A DNA stretch of 64,000 bases, taken from NCBI GenBank assembly GCA_020137815.1, contig CM035359.1, positions 122,501 through 186,500 of the forward strand. The letters run 5' to 3'. Made by a program: the position numbers and the translations under genes. Below are positions 25,121-36,026 of the stretch, piece by piece. The stretch is from Hormiphora californensis. Its lineage: Eukaryota > Ctenophora > Tentaculata > Cydippida > Pleurobrachiidae. Numbering within the stretch: position 1 is the stretch's first letter; each line of letters opens with the position of its first letter. The notes beneath the pieces are model-generated. The model was not told the origin of the DNA, did not search any database, and saw only the letters and a program-made list of their open reading frames with translations.

Positions 25121-28080
25121 TCATGGACACCACTCTAGTATTGAGTTGCTGTTTGCTTGAGCAGGATAACCGCTGATGGGGGGTGTATCCGGAATGGTAG
25201 AGAGGAAACTACCTAGCTGAGATTTGAACTGATAAAGAGTTGGGGCCTCCTTTACAGATCGAGGCAAAGTGTTCCACAACCTTGCCCCCAGTACCGCAAA
25301 TGATTGTTCATATAGCGACAAGATAGATCGTTGAGCCTCGTACGAGTATCGAGGGACGACAGCTCTAGGGCCAGAGCGGTGACTGTCGACGAAACACATG
25401 TCAGTACTGTTGGGTATCTCATTGTTGTACACTTTCCACACAAGAATCATAGTGTACCTCTCTCGTCGGCGCTGAAGCGACAAAAGTCCCAGGGTTTGAA
25501 GACGTTGCCAGTAGTTCAGCCCCTTGAGACCAACGATCTTACGGGTGTAAGATCGTTGAATATCCTCAACACGACTGATATCCCCATTTTTGGAAGGTGA
25601 CCACAGTGTGCAACAGTAGTCAAGATGGGGACGCACCAGTGACTTGTAAAGAGTCATCATGGTGCGGCGAGTTCTGGATCTAAATGCACTTAACGTCCAT
25701 CCAGCAACCCGACTAGCCGTGGTAACAACTCGAGATATTTGGGCCGACCATTGACCATCACTCGAGAGTAGAACACCTAAGTCTCGGACAGTGTCTGTTG
25801 GATCGATGAACCTCCCATCAGACAGTTGATAGGAATAGTTCTCAGCACTGAACGGTACTTCTCTAAGCGAACTGGTGTGATTCAGGGTGAAATTCATGAC
25901 CTCGAACTTTGACTGGTGCAAGGACATATTGTTAGCGTCAGCCCAGGTTATCACACTGTTCAGATCCTCCTGTAGGTTCAATTTTTCAACCATAGTACGG
26001 ATAGCAGAGAAGATTTTAGTGTCATCAGCGAACGACAAAGAAGAACCGTGTTTGATTACGGATTCCAGGTCAATTACATAAATCAGAAATAAAAGTGGAC
26101 CGAGAACAGTCCCTTGTGGGACCCCACTTCTGACTTCTGCAAAAGAAGACGCTACGCCGTCGACTAAGACCGTTTGTTTCCGGTCTAGTAGGAAGCTGCG
26201 GATCCATTCAAGGAGTTTGCCCTTAACTCCATATCTCTGCAGCTTTTCGAGAAGTATACCGATGTCAACTTTATCAAACGCCTTCTCGAAGTCCAAGTAG
26301 ATTACATCCACTTCAAGAAGGTCGTTGAGATTGTTCAGAATATTGTCAATGTGACGAGTGAGTTGGGATAAGCAGCTCCTCTTGCTTCTAAACCCATGCT
26401 GAGACTCGTTAAACAAGTTCTCTGATTCAAAGTATGACACCATTTGAGATCTTACAACCCGTTCAAATGTCTTGGCAATGTGACTGGTGAGGGAGATCGG
26501 GCGGTAATTTTCAGCTTTCATTTTAGGACCCTTTTTGTAGAGGGGTGCAATGTACTGAAGTTTCAGACAGGGTGGTACAATGCCAGAATCAAACGATTTG
26601 GCCCATAAGATGGATAGGGGGTAGGACAGCGATGATCGGCAGTCACGTAAAATTCTGGCAGGTACATCTCCTGGAGGGCCGGCTGAATAGGGATTGAGGT
26701 CATGTAGTGCCTTTTCAATATCAGCGGTGGAGAAAACGATGTCTGAAAGGCTGCATGTAGAAGGAGTAATGTTGTCTGCAGCTGCTGAAGGGGAGTTTGA
26801 AGGAGTGCTGAAAGACAGAGGTAAATTGTGATTGAAATAGTTCTGCCTTCATCTCGGGAACGTCCGTAAGTGACCCATCACTTTTCTGTAAAGGAGGTAT
26901 ACGTGACCGGGTCTTCCTCTTTCGGTTGGCGTATGACCAGAAGAATTTTGGGTTAGCTTTGAGTTTTATCAACGCCTCGTTTTCATCAGAATCAAGTCGC
27001 TGAGAAATGTGACACAAGATGGCCCAAGTAATTCTGGAAACACCAACCTCTAGCTGTGGCAAAAGGTGAGGTTTATTCTGCCGGGCAAGAGTAATCCGTT
27101 TATTCAAACTCCGCTGTTTCACTTTCAATTTCCTGAGAATAGGGTCCCTTCTTTTTTTACGGGCCTTCTTCTTACGAGAGTGGTGAGATAAGACCTGTAG
27201 AACAGTCAGGGTGAAAAGTTGAACGAAATCAGAACCATCACCGTCATCGCAGATGTCGGCGAGTGCTATCCAGTCGATCTGGTCCAACTCCCTACACATT
27301 TCAGGGAAGTTAGCCTCGTGAAAGTTGTAAATATCAAAGTCTGTGAATCGATGGTCTGATTGACGAGTGGGTAAGATACCAAACCCAAGTGTAGAGCTGA
27401 TCATATTATGGTCAGAAATACACGACTCCGATACCTCAGTTTTGAAGACATAGTCTGGCCGGTTGGTGAGAACGAGGTCTAGAATATTCAAGCCCCGTGT
27501 TGGAGAGTCAACAAGCTGAGTGAGAAAATATGAGTTCACAAATTTTAGTAGCATCTGTGAGCTAGGTCCTCCAGTGAGTGTCCCCCAGTCTATGTCTGGC
27601 ATATTGAAGTCGCCCATGACATAGATGTCAGGACAACCCTTGTCGAGTTCGCACTGATCAATGAAACGGGATAGATCATCAAAAAGATCATTCGCAGGGG
27701 AAGATGGCGCCCTGTACACAACACAGAAAACCGAGTGAGTCTCCTTGATGTATACAGCAGCCGCACTATTGGACGTGTCTGAGAATCTGAACTCAGAGGA
27801 AGGGGTCAGTTGATTGTTAATGTAGAGTGCACAACCGCCACCTCTTCTACCCGCTCTGTCACAACGAGTTAGGTGAAAGCCTTCAATCTCCAATTGGGCA
27901 TCAGAGAAATCATCATGCCACCAGGTCTCCGTAATACCGGTGCAAAGGATGGGTATTGACGGATTCTCCAGTGAGTCCTTGATAAAAGAAAACTTCCACC
28001 GACAGTCACTAGCCGCGGAAGGCGTTAAACTGCGGGCGTTGATGAGGAGTAATTCCGAAACCGTTCCAGAACCCCTTGGT
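25121..28080 (-). pseudogene. LINE ORF2: APE-type endonuclease and reverse transcriptase, one frameshift
   Basis: The N-terminal part reads LLINARSL and a TETWW block, then GDFNMPDIDW and SDHNMI, the magnesium and catalytic motifs of an apurinic-type endonuclease. The polymerase part has NYRPISL, HGFRSKRSC, YLDFEKAFDKV, SGVPQGTVLGPLLFLIY and the active-site FADD box, followed by the C-terminal LWNTLP region ending at 25,121. The frame is open from about 28,080 (overlapping the end of ORF1 in the -1 frame) to about 26,820. There it shifts by one base, and it is open again to 25,121. The shift falls in a linker between the two domains. It may be a real mutation or a sequencing error; if the latter, the element could be intact. 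Confidence 0.85.
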
Positions 28081-29431
28081 AGTTGGTCGGGGTGTTCAGG
28101 CCTGGTTGTGTGAGTGTCAGATGTTTGGGCCGGGGTGTGTGTTCCCTCGTCATCTCTTCCCTGAAGGACTGTAGAGATGAGTTCAGTGACGTCTTTACTT
28201 CTCGAAGAATCTCGTCCCTCACTGAGGCCATCAATGCCATGAGAAAATCCTCTTGTGAACGGATGTCATTGGTCGCGGCACGGGGATCGGTCTCAGTTTT
28301 GTTAATCTTCTTCTTCTTCTTCTTCTTTGGGTTTGGAGGAGCTGAGCGAGGGGTCTCTTTCTGCTCCACTTTCTGAGGGACACCACTGGTTTTGTTACCA
28401 GCAGTCTTCAATGAATTACCCTTGGTAGGGGCTACTTCACTTCTCCGAGTGTTCTTTAAATGTGTGTCTTTACATTCTTTGTCGGTACAGACTCGGGAGA
28501 TCTCAGACTTATGGCAGAGAGGTGGGTGAAAATCCTGGCACTGGTCACCATAGTTACACCCAGAACGAGTTGCCGTTCCGAACTGACAATAACGGAGGCA
28601 TCTCTGAGGATGTTCCTTGCTGCAAGGCTTACCACTGATCAACTTGTCACCATTTGGGCCATGGGGACAGTCTCTCAGTAGATAACGTTCACAAACATTG
28701 CTGAATTTAGGAACACCTTGGGGTTTCACCTCTCCATCAGAAGATATGTCTCCAAGATCCACATCTTTTAGAACTGTCACTCCACCAACAGGAGTTACCA
28801 GATCATCAGGATCTTTCTTGACAGGAGCTTGTTTCTTCTTCCTCTTCTTCTTACCGCTACGGCCTGCCTTCGGACTGATTTTGAACTCGTATTCCTCATC
28901 AGATAACACTGATTCTGGATCTTCAGCACTTCGGTTGCACATGAAGGTTTCAATTTTGTTGTTTTTGTCCTTGCACGGCAGACACAACCAGACCGACCCC
29001 GTCAATGACCCAAGGGTGCCATCCATAGCCTCGCAATCATGAGACCCCTGCTGGCAAAGAAAACAGCGGACACGAGGAGATTCACCTGGTTTAACTGCAT
29101 ACCCTTCGCCACAGCCCTCACAGTCACAAGGAAAATGACTTTCCAGCTGAATGATGATGTAGTCGGCTAGTGTAGTGCGGTTCTGGTACCGCTTAGTTTT
29201 ATCTGCATGTGAGCCGGGGGATGCACCGAAAAACGATGCAGCGGCTTCCAGGTGAGCACAGTTGAATGTGCGGATGATGTCTAGATTCTTGGTGTAATCC
29301 ACATCATGGCGGTAGGCAGACAGGATCTTTTTGGTAAGGGGATCTGCTGCGTTTACAAGATTTCCAACGGCAAGGGCATTACCATCACTTTTGTCATCAG
29401 TAGGTGTAGCCATATTTGTCATATCTGGCAT
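28025..29431 (-). CDS. LINE ORF1 protein with PHD-like and CCCH zinc fingers
   Basis: 468 residues. Residues about 102-153 hold a Cys/His cluster with PHD-like spacing (CDCEGCGEGY, then CFLCQQGSHDC, then CLPC). Residues about 191-206 are strongly basic. Residues about 247-325 hold tandem CCCH-type fingers (CERYLLRDCPHG, CLRYCQFG, CNYGDQCQDFH, CTDKECKDTH). A Lys run and a probable helical segment (residues about 390-430) follow. In retrotransposons ORF1 proteins bind the element's RNA; here the fingers make that likely. The stop overlaps the start of ORF2, so ORF2 would need reinitiation or frameshifting. Confidence 0.85.
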   Translation of the reverse strand: MPDMTNMATPTDDKSDGNALAVGNLVNAADPLTKKILSAYRHDVDYTKNLDIIRTFNCAHLEAAASFFGASPGSHADKTKRYQNRTTLADYIIIQLESHFPCDCEGCGEGYAVKPGESPRVRCFLCQQGSHDCEAMDGTLGSLTGSVWLCLPCKDKNNKIETFMCNRSAEDPESVLSDEEYEFKISPKAGRSGKKKRKKKQAPVKKDPDDLVTPVGGVTVLKDVDLGDISSDGEVKPQGVPKFSNVCERYLLRDCPHGPNGDKLISGKPCSKEHPQRCLRYCQFGTATRSGCNYGDQCQDFHPPLCHKSEISRVCTDKECKDTHLKNTRRSEVAPTKGNSLKTAGNKTSGVPQKVEQKETPRSAPPNPKKKKKKKINKTETDPRAATNDIRSQEDFLMALMASVRDEILREVKTSLNSSLQSFREEMTREHTPRPKHLTLTQPGLNTPTNYQGVLERFRNYSSSTPAV

Positions 29432-29599
29432 GGCTAGAGCCTACAGAGGGATATTCTCAAATTAATTTGTTTAAAGTAGTGTTGAAAAGTTTGAAATTAA
29501 GAAGAAAAAAAAAGAAAAGAGGAAAAAAAAAGAAAAAAAAAAGTGAGCAGAGAGAGAGGGAGTATGAGAGTATGACGGTGTGTGGGTAATTTATTATAA

Positions 29600-30068
29600 T
29601 ATATACCCTGCTAACTTAAATAATGCGCCAGTGGCGAGAAGTCCCACTAGCGCGCTCTCAGTAAACAGCCAGTCCAGCGGCAGATTATTTCCCACTGGCA
29701 GGTTATTTATTTTTAACTCCTACGTAACATTCAAAGTGTGTGTAAATGATCAGTTCTTACTAAAATACAGAGGGAACACTATGTGCAACACTTACACACT
29801 ACATTGGAGAGAAAGAAAGGACACATTCCGTCAATTACTCTCTCTTTATCTCCCCTTTTGTCTCACTATCTCTTTCTCTGTGTTATTTGTGACATGCCCC
29901 TTATCAGGCTATTTCTTTCACTCTCTTTCCTTAGCAACTGCTTAGTAACTGTTACCAAACAGTGTACACTCAATTGTGACGTGTTTTTAACTATTTCTCA
30001 GTTCTCTTTGTGTGTTTTGATTAGTGTTCTCTCTCTTGTTGGTGTGTAATACTTGAAATAAACAACTA
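29600..30068. other. No gene seen; possible short TIR pair
   Basis: TATACCCTGCT near 29,603 is matched by the complement AGCAGGGTATA near 30,070, so the segment may be a non-autonomous element. Plus-strand frames through the CT-rich 29,840-29,940 stretch have no recognisable domain. Confidence 0.35.
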
Positions 30069-30069
30069 A

Positions 30070-30276
30070 AGCAGGGTATATAACCCATAAACTCTGACCA
30101 CTGGCACGTTATAGGTTTAAACCCCTCCGCCTCTCCCTCGGCTCCGCCTCGGGATCGTCGTCGTGATTTAAACCAGTTTATCCGCCAGCGGCGGATAAAC
30201 TCCAGCTAACTTCTCCCAGCGGCGCGCTGGGAGAAAGTTATCTGAAATAACGCGCCAGTGGCCAGAGTTTATGCCT
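30070..30276. repeat. GC-rich foldback repeat, about 200 bp
   Basis: CATAAACTCTGACCACTGG near 30,087 pairs with CCAGTGGCCAGAGTTTATG near 30,256. Inner hairpins include TTTATCCGCCAGCGGCGGATAAA and TTCTCCCAGCGGCGCGCTGGGAGAA. GC content is far above the neighbourhood. No coding potential. Confidence 0.7.
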
Positions 30277-30429
30277 CATTTATTCTGTTTTGTAGTACCA
30301 ACCAGTTACCACCTACCAGTGCTTAGCTAGGAAGAGCAAAGGCTCAGATAGCCACGGACCACGGTACGGCTCATTGTCACTTTTTTGAAACCTAGTCAGC
30401 TTCAAAAACTCCGACTTATATTATTAAGT

Positions 30430-30825
30430 ATTTCAACAGCACGCTAGACTGGGCATGCGGATAGTCCCACCACCTTACCCCTATAGAGCAGAAACGAAAC
30501 GAGCTAATCAATTTCACTGCTCATTTGGTCCAAGAGCAGCTCATTTATGGAACACTCTACCTGCTGCTGTCAATTCTTGTGTGAGCTTGAATCAGTTCAA
30601 ATCATCATTGGGCAATTACTTCACAGGATTTCACGATCGTCCTCCAGTCAGAGGGTACCCGCCACTTCCAAATGACCTTTCGCCTCAATGTGCTGTGCTG
30701 TGCTGATGAGTGTGAGTGTGAAGGGATAGTTTTTCAACTTGATTTTATTTAGGTGGACCCATTCAGGGAAGGCCTGTTTCTTTATAAATAAAACTTTAAT
30801 TGTAAACTTGTAAACTTGTAAGAAA
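30430..30825 (+). pseudogene. 5'-truncated LINE copy, ORF2 C-terminus and tail
   Basis: The frame holds FGPRAAHLWNTLPAAVNSC, then LNQFKSSLGNYF, ending at 30,706. This is the LWNTLP tail seen in CR1/Rex-type polymerases and also at the end of the large LINE at 25.1 kb, but the sequence differs enough to be another family. The copy ends in a short repeated ACTTGTAA tail at about 30,800-30,822, on the strand opposite to the large LINE. Confidence 0.75.
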
Positions 30826-30844
30826 TTCCGTCTCCAGCCCGCCT

Positions 30845-31090
30845 GACTGGCCAGCGTTAAAATCTGGGTGTTTCGTGAGTGCTGACAATCGGTTCTTTAG
30901 GGTTAGTGCTAAAGTAGAGTTAGGGTTAGGGTTGGGGAACTCGGGGTTGGGCCTTGACGTTTCCTACCAGATAAACTTTGAATTAGCCAAAACGGTTGAG
31001 TGCCGTTTTTAAATTAGTGAATCAACTTTTTTGGCATCGTGCACCTGTAAACAGGCCACCAAACACCCAGATCGTAACGGCGCCCTGCCT
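30845..31090. repeat. Foldback repeat, about 245 bp
   Basis: GCGTTAAAATCTGGGTGTTT near 30,853 is inverted as AAACACCCAGATCGTAACGG near 31,062. Between the arms lie two telomere-like TTAGGG units (about 30,913-30,930), too few to be telomeric. Confidence 0.6.
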
Positions 31091-31322
31091 GACTCCGCCT
31101 GAAGCACATGGGCGCCCATCTGGGCCAAAAAACCTAGACGGTTAGCGGTTAAGTCACACTTTTTAGCACCAAATTTGGACGTTTCTAATCCATTTCTGGG
31201 TCAAACTGTTTTATCTTTGGCTTGTTGGAAAGCGGGCAAGTTTCAAGTTTCAAGAGTTATGGCACAAAATGTTCGTTTTAAGGCGTTTTGCGCCATAGCT
31301 CCGTCATTTATTCACCAATATA

Positions 31323-32521
31323 CAGGATGTCCCACTGTCTTTGCATCACCTGTGATTTTGGGTGATGAGTGGGTTCCATTCAAATGCCCATAACTCATCG
31401 AAAAGTAGGCCAAAACGGCTCAACCAAAAACAGCGTTGTAGAGAATTGTCAGGCGCACATTTGGGTACAAGATTAATGTTCCAAGTCTTACCAATCGTCA
31501 GATATATCGTCGTAAAGTCACAAGTACGTGATTATGAAATCCGACCGGGGTTCACGTTTTGAAAAATTCACAAATGCAAAGTTGCTCGGATCACATTGCA
31601 CCCCTCATAAGAGTTGTAGGAAATTGTCTGGCGGTCATTTTGGTACCCGAGTTTTTGTCCTAGCTCAATGTTTAGAGTGTCTTATGACTGTTAGAACTGG
31701 AATTTTTCCAAAAGTTGACTCAGGTATCGTATTTCTTTTTGCCTGGTTATGGAGCTCATTGATGCTTGAATAACATCTCAGTGCATGATAGGGTTGGGAT
31801 AGACCACTTGCGTGTCCTACACATTAACAGGGGCCTTGCCAAATCGTCATAACAACCCTGTCAAGTGTCTAGATGAAATTGAGACGATATGTGCTGATTA
31901 TCATGGGATTACACACGACACCGAGCCACCTAATTAGGCGTAGTGAGCCGATACCAACTAAGACTCAGCATAGAAAAATCTTCATGTTCCTACAGTCATA
32001 ATGCAACTAAAACGTAGAGCTAAGGAAAAAATCATGGTATCAAAATGAACCTCAGACGATTCCAATCAAGCTCTTATAAATTTCAAATCATTTTACCCAT
32101 TTGTTGATGACACGTGATCCCCTCAAAAATGTTGGTTGAATTTCGTCTTTAGACAGTCATAAGACACCTTAAACATTGAGCTAGGGCAAAAACTAGGGTA
32201 CCAAAATGACCGCCAGACAATTTCCTACAACTCTTATGAGGGGTGCAATGTGATCCGAGCAACTTTGCATTTGTGAATTTTTCAAAACGTGAACCCCGGT
32301 CGGATTTCATAATCACGTACTTGTGACTTTACGACGATATATCTGACGATTGGTAAGACTTGGAACATCAATCTTGTACCCAAATGTGCGCCTGACAATT
32401 CTCTACAACGCTGTTTTTGGTTGAGCCGTTTTGACCTACTTTTCGATGAGTTATGGGCATTTGAATGGAACCCACTCATCACCCAAAATCACAGGTGATG
32501 CAAAGACAGTGGGACACCCTG
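31323..32521. mobile_element. Long-TIR element, 1.2 kb, TA target site (family 1)
   Basis: Ends CAGGATGTCCCACTGTC and GACAGTGGGACACCCTG with TA on both sides. The arms are inverted repeats of about 375 bp (31,323-31,700 and 32,145-32,521) of high identity around a unique spacer of about 445 bp. No transposase is seen. The same outermost bases (CAGGGTGTCCCA) end the element at 53.4-55.0 kb, whose interior is otherwise different. Confidence 0.85.
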
Positions 32522-32565
32522 TACTATACATACTATGAAACCTGGAAAGCTCGATGCCCTAAATA

Positions 32566-32686
32566 GTGGGGCGGACAGAAAGTCACCAGATCCGGACTAT
32601 AACTCACCTAAATTCGAGATTTTAAAAAGTGAGTTATAGTTCGAGTTCGATTTATCGTCTGTTCGAGTTTCTGTCCGGTACCCCTA
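32566..32686. repeat. Small foldback repeat
   Basis: GGACAGAAAGTC and ACTATAACTCAC on the left are matched by inverted GTGAGTTATAGT and a GACTTTCTGTCC-like end on the right. About 120 bp, non-coding. Confidence 0.5.
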
Positions 32687-32699
32687 TACACGTTGATCA

Positions 32700-33920
32700 G
32701 TGAGACCCTTCCATGTTTTTATTTAAATACATTATGTGAATTATGTATATTGACTTTTTATCCTTTTTCAAATCAAATCAAATCGCTATGATACAGTTTG
32801 GACACCAATTAATTAATCAACGGAAGCTTTTCGTTCTCCAAATCGCAAGATTAAATTTTGAAATTGTTTACCCCCACTCAGTGCTTCTCAGTGCCCGTAG
32901 TCATCAAACTAGCAATATTTGTGAATTCTGCCAGCTGTGATATTACACATTGTGCCATCCCATTGCATAATTCCTACGATCATTTTTGGGTTCCAGTTCT
33001 ACAATTTCTCGCGCTATATATTATCTGGTCAAACCCACTAAACATAACTAGGTACATGCTAGGTAACAGCTAGCAGGTTTTTATTGGACATCATAATATT
33101 CTGCGGCATACGGCACGTGTTCATCTCATCTAATCAATTATAAGAGAGAAATTCTGAACCAGGTCCAGTGTCTAGACCTATAGATAAACGTCCATCCAAT
33201 CACGTGACCTGTAGTGGGATGATGAGTGATGATATTATGAAAATATGATATTATATTTTCACAGCATGGGTTGGACCCAATCCGAGAATATACATAGAGA
33301 GCCTTAGGGAGAGAGAGACTCAAGAGGGAAGAGAACATAATATATTTTCATGACTTGAATTCAAGTCATGAAAATATATTATGTTAACACCATCAATTCT
33401 CACCGTGAACCGTATGTGACTCTGAAATTGCAGCTTCCAGTGATATAACTAACTCAAGCAGAGATCAAAGATATGGCCATCTTTAAGTTTAGTTGTTAGT
33501 TCTTTCAGTGGTTTCGTTGATCCTTTGAAGTATGAAATTGCATATTCTTGCATATGTATTTGATATTTTCAACTGCAGGGAGCAGCATGTAATGGGGGAT
33601 CCATCGCACCTTGTTGAGTAAGGGGGAACTCTTCCCCCTTACTCAAATCTCTAGATGGTATGTGACTGATCTTATTGAAGTCCAGTTATCGAGCATATCG
33701 TTTTCAGTAGTGTGTTCACTGTGTTCTCACCTCTACCAAGAACAATGATCACGTTGTTTGAGTTTTAATCCGCTCCAAATTCCGATAAATGGAACTCTAA
33801 AATGAGCACACGTCCTTGATATTGTTCTGATAAACAATAGGGTAGTTGAAGTACCTACTATGATATTGAGTTACCTGCAGCAGCCTCTACTTTCACGTGC
33901 CTACTTTGTTCTGTCCTACC
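32700..33920. other. No gene seen; two perfect hairpins
   Basis: A perfect inverted repeat (arms about 26 bp, centre TTGAATTCAA) spans about 33,332-33,383. A second hairpin (TTGAGTAAGGGGGA / TCCCCCTTACTCAA) lies at about 33,613-33,646. The short open frames have no recognisable features. Confidence 0.5.
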
Positions 33921-34125
33921 AGCTTTTCCAGCATTTAATTTTTGAAAGGGACTAGGGAGTGCACCGTGCAGTATCTCTTTCTCCCTCCCGTTCTTCCTCC
34001 CTCTCCTTCTCTCTCACTATCTTTTTCTCTCTCTCTCTCTCTCGTCCTCCATCGGAGAGTTTTAGAACAATTCAGTTTTTGTTGCCCACCTGGTAGGTTA
34101 CACCACTGCACTGTCCCAATTCTAG

Positions 34126-34132
34126 TATAAAA
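34126..34132 (+). promoter_or_regulatory. TATA box of the small secreted-protein gene
   Basis: TATAAAA lies 51 bp upstream of the start codon at 34,183. This predicts transcription starting near 34,155-34,160 and a very short 5' UTR. A CT tract precedes it at about 34,018-34,045. Confidence 0.65.
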
Positions 34133-34182
34133 CCACCGCACAACCCCTCATTTCTCAATCCACTCCAACCATCAATACCACC

Positions 34183-34464
34183 ATGATCCGAACCTGTGTT
34201 GTTATACTTGCCGTCCTGGCCGTCATCTCTACAAAAGACATCTACACTGACCGGCCCCGACCTGTCCCAACCTCTGACCCTTCTCCTTTCAATCAACTGA
34301 AGGAAGCTTTTCAACGCCTGCTCAGCAGGGCGGAGGAAGAGGCTCAGAACCTCAGATACAGGCTTGAAGATGAGGCTGTGGACTTTGCCGAGGAGATAGA
34401 GGAAAGTGTGGTGGAAAGGGTTGAGGCTCTAGCCGATCTGATTGACGAGGGACTTGATTACTAA
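34183..34464 (+). CDS. Small secreted acidic protein, 93 residues
   Basis: The start has near-ideal Kozak context (ACCACCATGA). The N-terminus MIRTCVVILAVLAVIS is a clear signal peptide, followed by a short Pro-rich linker (residues about 20-36, with RPRPVP). The rest, from about residue 37, is one amphipathic, highly charged helix rich in Glu with Leu/Val/Ala at heptad-like spacing (FQRLLSRAEEEAQ, then VVERVEALADLIDEG), so a coiled coil or lipid-binding helix is likely. There are no cysteines in the mature part. It is a single exon with its own TATA box, and an AATAAA lies at 34,818. I recognise no family. The promoter, signal peptide and clean stop together make it a real gene. A structural secretory product or a peptide precursor are both possible. 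Confidence 0.75.
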   Translation: MIRTCVVILAVLAVISTKDIYTDRPRPVPTSDPSPFNQLKEAFQRLLSRAEEEAQNLRYRLEDEAVDFAEEIEESVVERVEALADLIDEGLDY

Positions 34465-34817
34465 TTCCCGGCGACCTGCAGCGACCAATGATTGATTTAA
34501 TTTAGTAATTCAATTTTTTTTCTCAATTTTGGCATAAACGAGTAATTTTCGATTTCTCTAAAATATCTTTTAACCAATTAATCACGATCACATTTGAAGC
34601 ACGATCAACCATCACCAACTATAGTTAGTAGTCAGTACTAGTCACTCAAAAATCACCCACTACTAGTCTTTGTTTGATCGTTAGCTCGTTTATCTTTATC
34701 TCTAATGGAAATGAATACTCCTCTCATCTCAATTCTCATCACCAAGAAGTCGCGACTCACGGTACCAATCACATCCATCAAGGTCGTAAGCTTGTCAGTC
34801 CGTATTGTTTGTTGTTT

Positions 34818-34823
34818 AATAAA
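34818..34823 (+). terminator. Candidate polyadenylation signal
   Basis: AATAAA about 355 bp after the stop of the secreted-protein gene and before the 31-bp array. It is the first canonical hexamer that I see on this strand after the gene. Confidence 0.4.
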
Positions 34824-34975
34824 ATCAAATTTATAAACGCTCACTCAACAAGTCGCAGTATTAGTCCACAAACATTCCGCTCACCAATAATCGCTATACT
34901 TGCTGATTAATGAGCACTCACACTGCTCGATGCTCAACGCTCACTTAAAAATACATCATCACGCACAAAACTGTT

Positions 34976-35396
34976 CTGTTCCTACCCTGTTCCTTAGCAC
35001 TCCCTTCTGTTCCTACCCTGTTCCTTAGCACTCCCTTCTGTTCCTACCCTGTTCCTTAGCACTCCATTCTGCTCCTACCCTGTTCCTTAGCACTCCATTC
35101 TGCTCCTACCCTGTTCCTTAGCACTCCCTTCTGTTCCTACCCTGTTCCTTAGCACTTCGTTCTGTTCCTACCCTGTTCCTTAGCACTCCATTCTGCTCCT
35201 ACCCTGTTCCTTAGCACTCCGTTCTGTTCCTACCCTGTTCCTTAGCACTTTGTTCTGTTCCTACCCTGTTCCTTAGCACTTCGTTCTGTTCCTACCCTGT
35301 TCCTTAGCACTTCGTTCTGTTCCTACCCTGTTCCTTAGCACTGCGTTCTGTTCCTACCCTGTTCCTTAGCACTTCGTTCTGTTCCTACCCTGTTCC
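34976..35396. repeat. 31-bp tandem array, about 13.6 copies
   Basis: Unit built of CTGTTCCTACCCTGTTCC plus TTAGCACTNNNTT, repeated without length change. Variation is confined to a few bases after GCACT. It starts about 500 bp downstream of the secreted-protein gene. Confidence 0.95.
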
Positions 35397-35530
35397 AGCC
35401 CAATTTACTGGGAAGAACTATTTTAGGTGTACATGCAAAGGCAAGGAATTCAATATACACATAAGAACCGTACATGCTAGGGACCCCACACAGCGTCTGC
35501 TGCAGCTAAGGGGCCCTGAAAACCTGATAG

Positions 35531-35976
35531 GGGGGAGACACACTGAGGTTGGTCGCGTGCATTCAACTCTCAACCTCGCGACACACACTGAAGTTCGAAG
35601 TTCGAAGTTTCGCGGAAAAGTTCAAAGTTTCGCGAAAACCCATTTTCGGCTGAGAAATCATTTGTAAGATGCTAGTTTATTTACTGGTACATCTCTCGAG
35701 GTGTCCTTTATCCATACTGAGTCAATTTCACCGTTTTTAAAATTTTTGGTGAATTGGGACAACTGTGACCGGATTAGCCAAAAATTTCAAAAACGGTGAA
35801 ATTGACTCAGTATGGATAAAGGACACCTCGAGAGATGTACCAGTAAATAAGTTAGCCTCTTACAAATGATTTCTCAGCCGAAAATGGGGTTTCGCGAAAC
35901 TTCGAACTTCGAACTTCAGTGTGTGTCGCAAGGTTGAGATTTGAACGAGCGCGCCCAACTTCAGTGTGTCTCCCCC
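35531..35976. mobile_element. 446-bp foldback MITE
   Basis: The termini GGGGGAGACACACTGA and TCAGTGTGTCTCCCCC are inverted, and inner arms of more than 100 bp pair almost perfectly (TACTGGTACATCTCTCGAGG and its complement). A possible ATAG target duplication lies on both sides. Near the ends, TTCGAAG-type motifs repeat. No ORF. Confidence 0.85.
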
Positions 35977-36026
35977 ATAGAAGGCTAGTAAAATACTGCA
36001 AAAGCCTCGTCACGGAAATTGAAGTA

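Larger units (their letters stand above)
24994..29600 (-). mobile_element. CR1/L2-like LINE, nearly full length
   Basis: Reading on the minus strand: a 5' region (about 29,432-29,600), ORF1 with zinc fingers (28,025-29,431), ORF2 with endonuclease then reverse transcriptase (about 28,080 down to 25,121), a short 3' UTR, and a tail of repeated AATTTG units at 24,994-25,020. A microsatellite-like 3' end instead of poly(A) is typical of CR1/L2 elements. ORF order and the ORF1 finger type also fit. One frameshift in ORF2 is the only clear lesion. The exact 5' limit is unclear because the flanking A/G-rich sequence gives no target duplication that I can see. Confidence 0.85.

Noticed and set aside
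28083-29042. Plus-strand frames of 73-114 codons
   Set aside because: They are antisense shadows of the LINE ORF1.
30913-30930. TTAGGG repeats as a telomere remnant
   Set aside because: Only about two units, inside a foldback repeat.
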